DNA from: Nocardiopsis coralli
Lineage (GTDB): Bacteria > Actinomycetota > Actinomycetes > Streptosporangiales > Streptosporangiaceae
Direction of reading: 5' to 3'
Assembly: GCF_014892575.1 (NCBI RefSeq)
Contig: NZ_JADBGI010000016.1
Coordinates: forward strand, 62,001-126,000
DNA: 64,000 nt
Under the pieces are notes generated by a model. That model was not told the DNA's origin. It made no database searches and worked only from the letters and a program-made list of their open reading frames with translations. Positions within the stretch are counted from its first letter, which is position 1, and every line of letters starts with the position of its first letter. The position numbers and the translations under genes were made by a program. Shown in pieces: positions 1 through 5,816 of the stretch.

Positions 1-703
1 CGGGGGTGCGCACGAGGTCGTCGGCGATCCTCAGGTCCCAGCCGGTGGCCTCCACGACCTGGTCGACCTCCACACCCGGGTGCACGCCGGTCAGCACCAG
101 TTCGCTGGTCTCCGGGTCGGGTTCGAGCACGCCGAGGTCGGTGATGACCCGGGTCGGCCCGGCCCCGCGCAGGCCCAGGCGTTCGCGGTCGCCCTTGCCG
201 CGCCCGTGCCCGACCGAGGTCACGAAGTCCACCCGGTCGACGAAGGCGCGGCTGCTGTGGCGCATGATCACGATGACCTCGCGGCAGGACGCGGCGATCT
301 CGGGCGCGCCGCCGGCACCGGGCAGGCGCACCTTGGGGTCGTCGTAGTCGCCGATCACCGTGGTGTTGATGTTGGCGTAGCGGTCGAGCTGGGCGGCGCC
401 GAGGAAACCGACGTCGATGCGCCCGGCCTGCAGCCAGTAGTTGAAGACCTCCGGGACCGAGACCACGGTGTCGGCGGTGTCGGTGAGGATGCCGTCGCCG
501 ATGGACAGCGGCAGGTGGTCGGGGACCGTGCCGAGCGTTCCGGACTCGTAGATCATCCACAGCCCGGGCGCGTGGGTGCGCCGGGCGACGTTCGCGGCGG
601 TGCTGGGCAGACCGATGCCGACGAAGCAGGACATCCCGTCCTCGAGCGAGCGCGCCGCGGTGACGGTCATGATTTCGTCGGAGGTCCAGGTCACGGTGGT
701 CAC
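1..703 (-). CDS. CoA-transferase beta subunit (family I), 3' end outside window
   Basis: The frame opens with GTG at 703 and stays open to base 1, giving about 234 residues; the C-terminus is missing. It transfers CoA between an acyl-CoA and a free carboxylate together with the alpha subunit. The signature ESGTLG lies near residue 53, where family I beta subunits carry the catalytic glutamate that forms the glutamyl-CoA thioester. A glycine-rich PGAGGAPEIA segment follows around residue 130. The start overlaps the alpha-subunit stop as GTGA, so the two are translationally coupled. Sequence and size fit the glutaconate / 3-oxoadipate CoA-transferase B group, but the substrate cannot be told. 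Pathway role is therefore open. Confidence 0.85.
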   Translation of the reverse strand, partial: MTTVTWTSDEIMTVTAARSLEDGMSCFVGIGLPSTAANVARRTHAPGLWMIYESGTLGTVPDHLPLSIGDGILTDTADTVVSVPEVFNYWLQAGRIDVGFLGAAQLDRYANINTTVIGDYDDPKVRLPGAGGAPEIAASCREVIVIMRHSSRAFVDRVDFVTSVGHGRGKGDRERLGLRGAGPTRVITDLGVLEPDPETSELVLTGVHPGVEVDQVVEATGWDLRIADDLVRTP

Positions 704-1560
704 GAGGTGCTCCCTGCCGGGTCGGGGGTGGTCGCGCCCGACCGCTCGGGGCGGGCTCCGGGGGTACTTCCGGTGAGGTCGTCGAGCCAGGAGGTGAAGG
801 CCTCGCGGTCGCGGCCGATCTTGTCCCACGCCTTGTAGGCGGAGTTGTCGCGCTCGTAGTACCCGTGTGCGTAGGAGGGGGCCGCTCCGCCGGGGACCAC
901 GCTGACTGCGTCGACGACCCGGCCGGGCAGCAGGACCTGGCCGGGCACGGGCTCGAGGGTGTCGACGACTTCCTCGACCGTGACCAGGACGCGCTCGGCG
1001 GCCAGGGCGGCCTCCTTCTGGATCCCGGTGATGCCCCACAGCTGCACGTTGCCGTCGTGGTCGGCGCGCTGGGCGTGGATGACCGTGACGTCGGGGTTGA
1101 CCGCGGGGACGGCGGCCACCTCCTGCCCGGTGAAGGGGCAGGTCACGGTGCTGATGTTGGGGTTGTTGCCCACGAGGTCGGTGCCGCTGTAGCCGCGCAG
1201 GATCGCGAAGGGCAGGCCGGAAGCGCCCGCGACGTAGCGGTTGGCCATGCCGGCGTGGCTGTGCTCCTCGACCTCCAGGGGGACCGGCCAGCCGTGGGTG
1301 ACCGCGTCGCGGAACCGGTGCAGCGAGCCCACGCCGGGGTTGCCGCCCCAGGAGAAGACGAGCTTGCGCGCGCACCCGGCGCCGATGAGCTGGTCGTAGA
1401 CGATGTCGGGGGTCATCCGTACCAGGGTGAGGTCGCGCAGGCCCTGGCGGATGATCTCGTGCCCCGCGGCGACGGGGATGAGGTGGGTGAACCCTTCGAG
1501 GGCGACGGTGTCCCCGTCGCGGATGAGGGTGCGGACCGCCTCGTCCAGGGGCAGGACCAT
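700..1560 (-). CDS. CoA-transferase alpha subunit (family I)
   Basis: This 286-residue protein is the partner of the beta subunit downstream. Visible family features are the N-terminal EAVRTLIRDGDTVALEGF segment, the FSWGGNPGVGSLHRFRD segment near residue 75 and AQRADHDGNVQLWG near 160, typical of glutaconate/3-oxoacid CoA-transferase A chains. ATG at 1560 is preferred over upstream in-frame codons because family homology begins here and CGGAGG lies just upstream. The C-terminal 25 residues are a Pro/Thr/Ser-rich tail of unclear value. The upstream spacer holds a TTGTTC-N7-GAACAA palindrome that may be its operator. Substrate is unknown; catabolism of a dicarboxylate or 3-oxoacid is the usual role. 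Confidence 0.85.
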   Translation of the reverse strand: MVLPLDEAVRTLIRDGDTVALEGFTHLIPVAAGHEIIRQGLRDLTLVRMTPDIVYDQLIGAGCARKLVFSWGGNPGVGSLHRFRDAVTHGWPVPLEVEEHSHAGMANRYVAGASGLPFAILRGYSGTDLVGNNPNISTVTCPFTGQEVAAVPAVNPDVTVIHAQRADHDGNVQLWGITGIQKEAALAAERVLVTVEEVVDTLEPVPGQVLLPGRVVDAVSVVPGGAAPSYAHGYYERDNSAYKAWDKIGRDREAFTSWLDDLTGSTPGARPERSGATTPDPAGSTS

Positions 1561-1586
1561 GAGGCCTCCGTTCGCATTGTGAATAC

Positions 1587-1605
1587 TTGTTCTTATGACG
1601 AACAA
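1587..1605. promoter_or_regulatory. 19-bp palindrome upstream of the CoA-transferase operon
   Basis: TTGTTC and GAACAA form perfect arms around a 7-base centre. The site begins 27 bases upstream of the alpha-subunit ATG. An adjacent imperfect dyad (TTC-N7-GAA, 1571-1583) lies closer to the gene. Operators of this shape are common for IclR- and TetR-type regulators. No cognate regulator gene is adjacent inside the window. Confidence 0.5.
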
Positions 1606-1744
1606 CCTGTCCCCGAGATTAGCCATCCGCGAAAGACCGGTCAAGGCCCTCGTGTCCGGTCCCCTGCGTGCCACGAGGGCCGGGAGCCCGGCGCGCGGGT
1701 TACCCTCCCCGCGACCCAGCACCCACAGAGACGGATGTGACCCC

Positions 1745-2191
1745 GTGTCCTCCGAACGTGTATCGCCCCGGACCCGCAGCACTCCCCGCACCGCCGGCCG
1801 ATTCCTCCTGAGCGCCTTCCCGCGAGTCATGGGTGCGGTCACCGTCGGCTACGCCGTGGTCGTGCTCGCACGGCCGGAGACCATGACCGCCGCCATCGGG
1901 CTGTCCGAGGGCGCGCCCGACCCCGACCTCGCACTGCTCACCCGCACCATGCTCGTGCGCGACCTCGCCTGCGGCGCGGCCATGATGCTCGTCCCCGCGG
2001 GGTGGCCGCTGCTCACCGCCATCGGGATCCGTGTCGCCTCCGACGCCGGGGACGCCGCCATCATGGGCACGGGCCTGCCCACCGGCGACGACCGCACCGC
2101 CGCGCTGCTCGTCGCAGGAGGGTTCGGTGTGCTCTGCGCGCTCAGCGCCCTGGGTGCCCGTGCGCCCGAGCTGACGGGAACCCGGTCTTGA
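1745..2191 (+). CDS. Small integral membrane protein, unknown function
   Basis: About 148 residues when read from GTG at 1745, which has a weak AGAGACGG upstream; an upstream ATG at 1595 would add 50 arginine/proline-rich residues of poor coding character. Hydrophobic stretches near residues 25-45, 65-100 and 115-135 suggest three or four membrane segments, with conserved-looking RP, RD and GD dipeptides in the loops. The protein ends in a short polar tail. I do not recognise a catalytic motif. It is divergent from the CoA-transferase operon with a 184-base spacer, so shared regulation is possible but unproven. Confidence 0.55.
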   Translation: MSSERVSPRTRSTPRTAGRFLLSAFPRVMGAVTVGYAVVVLARPETMTAAIGLSEGAPDPDLALLTRTMLVRDLACGAAMMLVPAGWPLLTAIGIRVASDAGDAAIMGTGLPTGDDRTAALLVAGGFGVLCALSALGARAPELTGTRS

Positions 2192-2535
2192 CTCCGAAGG
2201 GAGAACAGGCCCGCCCTCGGGGTGGAATCTGGGGGCTTCGCAACACCTGATGGCCCTTGTGGGCGGCGGTAGGTCGGGCAGGTGGTCGGCTGGGATTTTC
2301 CCACCGAGCGTTGTGCGTGGTCGGCCGAGGGTGCTGCGTGGCCGCTGGACCCAGCCCCGGTACTCCGGCCAGGTCACGTCCGAAAGGGCCAGGTCTGCGC
2401 GCACCCGTGCGCGTACCGGACGGGAGGTCTCCGTTGAGGGTGGTGGAGGGGGCGGTCGGGCCACGGGTGGGCGAGGGGCTTGCAACGCACCCGGGCCCGG
2501 AATTCTTCCCGTGCAGGTGAGGCGGAAATCGGCCC
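2192..2535. other. Intergenic stretch without a recognisable gene
   Basis: About 340 bases after the small membrane protein. Frames here have no ribosome-binding site or protein-like composition. The only signal I see is the promoter-like element at the downstream edge (2536-2566). Confidence 0.5.
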
Positions 2536-2566
2536 TTGACCTCAACAAAGCTTCAGGTCGGAGTCT
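2536..2566 (+). promoter_or_regulatory. MerR-type promoter with 19-bp spacer
   Basis: TTGACC (2536-2541) is separated by 19 bases from GAGTCT (2561-2566). The spacer region carries an imperfect dyad, ACCTCAA (2539-2545) against TTCAGGT (2552-2558). A long spacer containing a dyad is the hallmark of promoters activated by MerR-family regulators. The gene at 2605 starts about 40 bases downstream. The -10 match is weak. Confidence 0.5.
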
Positions 2567-2604
2567 GTGTGTCAGACCGAGAACACGCACACCAGGAGGC
2601 CGAC

Positions 2605-3072
2605 ATGACATCCACAGAAACCGTCCGCACCGGCAGCCAGGCCCCCGAGCGCACCCGCACCGCCCTGAACTGGTGGCGGGCGGCGCTCTTCGGGGCCGTC
2701 GCCGCGACCGTGCTGAACCTGCTCGTCTGGGGTACGGCTCAGGTCTCGGGCGCCTCGCTCGTCCTGGTGGAGGCCGGGGAACCGGACTACGTGGTCCAGG
2801 CCGGCTCCGTGGCCTCCTCGTCGATCGTGCCCATGGTGCTCGGCATCGTCCTGGCCTCGGTGATCGCACGCTGGTGGCCGGGCGTCATACGGCTCGCCCA
2901 GGTGCTGGGAGCCCTGCTGGCCGTGGGCACGCTCTGGAGCGTGTTCACCTACGGGGCCGACGCGGTGACGATCACCTCGCTCACCCTGATGCACCTGATC
3001 TCCGGCGCCGTGGTCGTGCTCGCCCTGGAAGGCCTGCGCCGACACGTGCTCGCCCGGCGCCGGGAGTCCTGA
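2605..3072 (+). CDS. Four-helix membrane protein, DUF6069-like
   Basis: 155 residues from ATG at 2605, which has a perfect AGGAGG five bases upstream. After a polar 22-residue N-terminus there are four hydrophobic helices (about 25-47, 67-93, 98-117 and 121-143), and the protein ends in RRHVLARRRES. The arrangement and the final helix (LMHLISGAVVVLAL) resemble the actinobacterial DUF6069 family, whose function is unknown. It stands alone between a MerR-type promoter and a strong terminator, so it is probably monocistronic. Control by a MerR regulator encoded elsewhere is inferred. Confidence 0.7.
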   Translation: MTSTETVRTGSQAPERTRTALNWWRAALFGAVAATVLNLLVWGTAQVSGASLVLVEAGEPDYVVQAGSVASSSIVPMVLGIVLASVIARWWPGVIRLAQVLGALLAVGTLWSVFTYGADAVTITSLTLMHLISGAVVVLALEGLRRHVLARRRES

Positions 3073-3102
3073 ACAGGGCGCCGCACGGCCGACAGCACAG
3101 AA

Positions 3103-3146
3103 GAGAGCGCCCGGAACCGGGGTCCTCCCGGGGCCGGGCGCCTCTC
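3103..3146. terminator. Bidirectional hairpin terminator
   Basis: A 12-base inverted repeat (GAGAGCGCCCGG at 3103-3114 against CCGGGCGCCTCTC at 3134-3146, one base bulged) lies between the convergent gene ends at 3072 and 3190. Confidence 0.7.
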
Positions 3147-3189
3147 GTGCGCGCGCACGCGGGTGAACGGGGCACCGCGCGGTGCGCTC

Positions 3190-4374
3190 TCAAGCGGGCG
3201 CGGGCCTGAGCAGCTTCCGCCGCGTGCGTGTGAAGAGTTTCGGGTTGTTCATGGCGAAGACCCCGGTGGTCGTGCCCCCGCGCCGGTAGGCGGCCACGAA
3301 GGAGCGGCTCTCCTCCGAGCCCTCGACCACCTCGACCTCGTCGGCGTCCTCGGTGAGCCCGGCGACCTGCAGGCGGCACCCGTACTGGTCCGACCACACG
3401 TACCGGGACGGCCGGTACTCGGCCACGGTCGCGCCCGCGAGCAGGTTGCGCACCGCGGTGCCCGGCTGTTCCGAGGCGTTGGTCCAGTGCTCGTGGCGCA
3501 CCAGCTGCCCGGTGGCCGAGCGGTAGCGGGCCACGTCCCCCACGGCGACCACGTTCGGGGCCGAGGCCACCAGGCCGGCGTCGCACACCAGGCCGTCGTC
3601 CACCTCGAGCCCGGAGCCGGCCAGCCAGTCCGCGTTCGGGCTCATGCCCACCCCCAGCACGACCACACCGGCCGGAACCCGGGTGCCGTCGGCCAGGACC
3701 AGCCCCGTGACCCGCCGCCCCGAACCGTGCGGTGTGCTGGTGAACTCCTGCACCCCGGCGCCGCACCGGAGCGTGACCCCGTGCTCGGCGTGCAAGCTCG
3801 TGCACATCCCCGCCATGCGCGGCCCCAGCGCGCGCACCAGGGGTTCCTGTGCCGCCTCGACCACGGTGACCTCCAGGCCGAGCGCCCGGCAGGTGGAGGC
3901 GACCTCGGTGCCGATCCAGCCGGCGCCGACCACGGCGACCGGGCCCGGGTTCTCGGCGAGGTCGGCGCGCAGGGAGAGCGTGTCCTCGATCGTGCGCACC
4001 GTGTGCACGCCGTCGAGCCCCTCGGCTCCGGGCACGGTCCTGGCCCGGCCGCCGGTGGCCACGATCACGCCGTCCGTGGCGATCTCGGTGCCGTCCGACA
4101 GCGTGACCGTTCCGGCGGAGGCGTCCAGGCCCGTGGCGCGCACGCCCAGGCGCCACTGGGCGTCCAGGTCGTCGAAGTCGGACCGGTCGCCCAGGGCGAG
4201 GGAGGCGGTGTCGGCGGTCCCGGCGAGGAACTGCTTGGAGAGCGGGGGCCGGTCGTAGGGCAGGTGGGGTTCGTCGCCGACCACCACGAGACGGCCGTCG
4301 AAACCCTGGGCCCGCAGGTGTTCGGCCGAACGCATACCGGCGAGGGAGGCGCCGACCACGGTGACCGTCCTCAT
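3190..4374 (-). CDS. FAD-dependent ferredoxin reductase (HcaD-type)
   Basis: A 394-residue NAD(P)H:ferredoxin reductase that would pass electrons to the Rieske ferredoxin encoded immediately upstream. The N-terminal FAD fold begins at VTVVGASLAGMRSAEHLRAQG, PYDRPPLSKQ follows near residue 45, and the central NAD(P)-binding fold has VVGAGWIGTEVA near 150. The FAD-contacting NVVAVGDVAR lies near 285. Length and layout match putidaredoxin/HcaD-type reductases. ATG at 4374 overlaps the ferredoxin stop as ATGA, so both are made together. Being divergent from the IclR gene and close to the betaine oxygenase, it is a reasonable electron donor system for that oxygenase, which I infer from position only. 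Confidence 0.88.
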   Translation of the reverse strand: MRTVTVVGASLAGMRSAEHLRAQGFDGRLVVVGDEPHLPYDRPPLSKQFLAGTADTASLALGDRSDFDDLDAQWRLGVRATGLDASAGTVTLSDGTEIATDGVIVATGGRARTVPGAEGLDGVHTVRTIEDTLSLRADLAENPGPVAVVGAGWIGTEVASTCRALGLEVTVVEAAQEPLVRALGPRMAGMCTSLHAEHGVTLRCGAGVQEFTSTPHGSGRRVTGLVLADGTRVPAGVVVLGVGMSPNADWLAGSGLEVDDGLVCDAGLVASAPNVVAVGDVARYRSATGQLVRHEHWTNASEQPGTAVRNLLAGATVAEYRPSRYVWSDQYGCRLQVAGLTEDADEVEVVEGSEESRSFVAAYRRGGTTTGVFAMNNPKLFTRTRRKLLRPAPA

Positions 4375-4691
4375 GCGACCGCCTCCTGCTCGACGAGCTG
4401 CACGTAGATGTGGCCGCCGTCGACGACGACCGGGTGGGTGCGGACGGGCTTCTTCGCGGGCAGGCAGCTCGGCATGCCCGTGCGGAGGTCGAACAGGGCT
4501 TCGTGCAGGGGGCACTCGACGAAGCAGTCCTCCAACCAGCCCTCGGAGAGCGAGGCGTCCTGGTGGGAGCAGGTGTCGTCGATCGCGTACAGGCGGCCGT
4601 CGGCGTTGAACACCGCGATCGGCACGTCGGCGTCGATGCGGACCGACTCGCCCATGGGCAGGTCCTCCACGGTGCATGCGGCAAGCAGCAT
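4371..4691 (-). CDS. Rieske [2Fe-2S] ferredoxin
   Basis: A 106-residue soluble Rieske protein. The cluster ligands are visible as C-S-H (CSHQDA, about residues 41-46) and CPLHEALF (about 60-67), the CxH...CxxH pattern. Such ferredoxins shuttle electrons from a flavin reductase to a Rieske oxygenase. ATG at 4691 has GGAGGG upstream. The reductase gene follows with an ATGA overlap. The upstream region contains palindromes shared with the promoter of the oxidase gene at 5817, which supports a common regulator. No signal peptide is seen, so it is cytosolic. Confidence 0.9.
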   Translation of the reverse strand: MLLAACTVEDLPMGESVRIDADVPIAVFNADGRLYAIDDTCSHQDASLSEGWLEDCFVECPLHEALFDLRTGMPSCLPAKKPVRTHPVVVDGGHIYVQLVEQEAVA

Positions 4692-4702
4692 CGGAACCCT
4701 CC

Positions 4703-4738
4703 GTTGCGTAATGAGGAACGCTCTGTGTAATGCGCAAC
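4703..4738. promoter_or_regulatory. Candidate IclR operator pair between ferredoxin and iclR
   Basis: GTTGC-N7-GGAAC lies at 4703-4719, followed by an inverted GTTGCGCAT (4730-4738 read on the minus strand). The same GTTGCGCAT word and a GTTGC-N7-GCAAC palindrome recur upstream of the gene at 5817. Recurrence at both promoters flanking the iclR gene suggests its binding sites. Confidence 0.5.
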
Positions 4739-4822
4739 ATCATCGTGCGGCTCCGCTCGAGAGTGCGTCAAGGGGTCGGCGCAGAATTGCTGATGTCCGT
4801 TCTGCGTGCTTACTGTTTCTCT

Positions 4823-5602
4823 ATGGGAAACTCCGAGCGCAAAGATTCGATGATCGTGCAGTCGGTCGACCGCGCGGTCGCTGTCCTCGAATTCCTCCTG
4901 CGTCAGGGGGAGGCCGGCATCACCGAGATCGCCGCCGAGCTGGGCGTGCACAAGTCCACGGCATCGCGGCTGGTCTACACGCTCCAGTCGAAGGGGCTCG
5001 TCGAACAGGACGGCGAGCGCGGCCGGTTCACCATCGGCTTCGCCATGCTGCGTTTCGCCGGGGCCGTGACCAGGCAGATCGACGTCGGTCGCCTGGGTGC
5101 TCCGCTGTGCGAGGACCTCGCGCAGCGCCTGGGCGAGACCGTCAACATCGCGGTCCTGGACGGCATGAGCGCCGTCAACGTCAGTCAGGCGCGGGGGTCG
5201 TCGGCGATCGCGGCCCAGAACTGGACCGGCCAGCGCACCGCCCTGCACGCGACCTCCAGCGGCAAGGTCCTGCTGGCGTCGATGACCGAGGACGAGCGGG
5301 AGGAGTTCCTCCGCGGCGAGCTGCCCTCCTACACCGCGCGCACCATCACCGACCCCGACGAGCTGCGGCCCGTGTTGCAGGCGGTGGCCGACGACGGGTA
5401 CTCCACCAGCTTCGAGGAGCTCGAGCCCGGTCTGCACGCGTGTGCGGTCCCGGTGCGCGGCCCGGGTGAGTCCGTCGTCGCGGCCATCAGTGTGTCCGGA
5501 CCCTCCTACCGGCTCTCCAACCGGCGCGTGCGGCAGCTGTCCCGGGAGCTGGACTCGGCCGCCCGGGAATTCTCCGGAAGACTCGGCCACGTGGAACGCT
5601 GA
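4823..5602 (+). CDS. IclR-family transcriptional regulator
   Basis: About 259 residues. A winged helix-turn-helix (roughly residues 13-75, with GITEIAAELGVHKSTASRLV as the recognition unit) is followed by an IclR effector domain containing the typical ATSSGKVLLA segment near 150 and AISVSGPSYRL near 225. It is divergent from the ferredoxin/reductase pair and upstream of the oxidase/oxygenase pair, so it probably responds to glycine betaine or a product of it and controls both; this is inferred from context. ATG 4823 is a plausible start; ATG 4850 is an alternative because neither has a clear ribosome-binding site. Confidence 0.88.
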   Translation: MGNSERKDSMIVQSVDRAVAVLEFLLRQGEAGITEIAAELGVHKSTASRLVYTLQSKGLVEQDGERGRFTIGFAMLRFAGAVTRQIDVGRLGAPLCEDLAQRLGETVNIAVLDGMSAVNVSQARGSSAIAAQNWTGQRTALHATSSGKVLLASMTEDEREEFLRGELPSYTARTITDPDELRPVLQAVADDGYSTSFEELEPGLHACAVPVRGPGESVVAAISVSGPSYRLSNRRVRQLSRELDSAAREFSGRLGHVER

Positions 5603-5629
5603 CCCGAATTACCATTTTTCCTGTTCAGA

Positions 5630-5663
5630 GGGTGGGGTCCGAGTTTCGGTCCCCACCCTTTTT
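5630..5663 (+). terminator. Rho-independent terminator after iclR
   Basis: A perfect 8-bp stem (GGGTGGGG 5630-5637 with CCCCACCC 5651-5658) is followed directly by five T residues. This is the best canonical terminator in the window. Confidence 0.85.
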
Positions 5664-5715
5664 CTGTTGTGTCCAGGGTGCGAAAAGCGGGCCTCCCGAT
5701 CTTTTTCCGCGGGGG

Positions 5716-5793
5716 TTGACAGCGCCTTCTCGTGTACTTCACATTGGTCCCTACGTCGTTGCGCATCCCGCATCGTGTTGCATATTCAGCAAC
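5716..5793 (+). promoter_or_regulatory. Promoter and operator region of the betaine oxidase/oxygenase pair
   Basis: TTGACA (5716-5721) is followed after 17 bases by TCACAT (5739-5744). Downstream lie GTTGCGCAT (5758-5766) and a clean GTTGC-N7-GCAAC palindrome (5777-5793). The palindrome sits between the likely transcription start and the ATG at 5817, a position suited to repression. The words match those near 4703-4738. Confidence 0.5.
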
Positions 5794-5816
5794 ACCGGAG
5801 GCACAGGAGGGCCGTC

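Noticed and set aside
1595..1744. N-terminal extension of the small membrane protein from ATG 1595
   Set aside because: The extra 50 residues are Arg/Pro-rich shadow sequence and overlap the palindromic control region of the CoA-transferase operon; GTG 1745 is better placed.
2981..5590. Long minus-strand frame spanning the ferredoxin, reductase and part of iclR
   Set aside because: It runs through the real genes in a wrong frame and reads antisense through iclR. It is Arg/Gly-rich with no ribosome-binding site.
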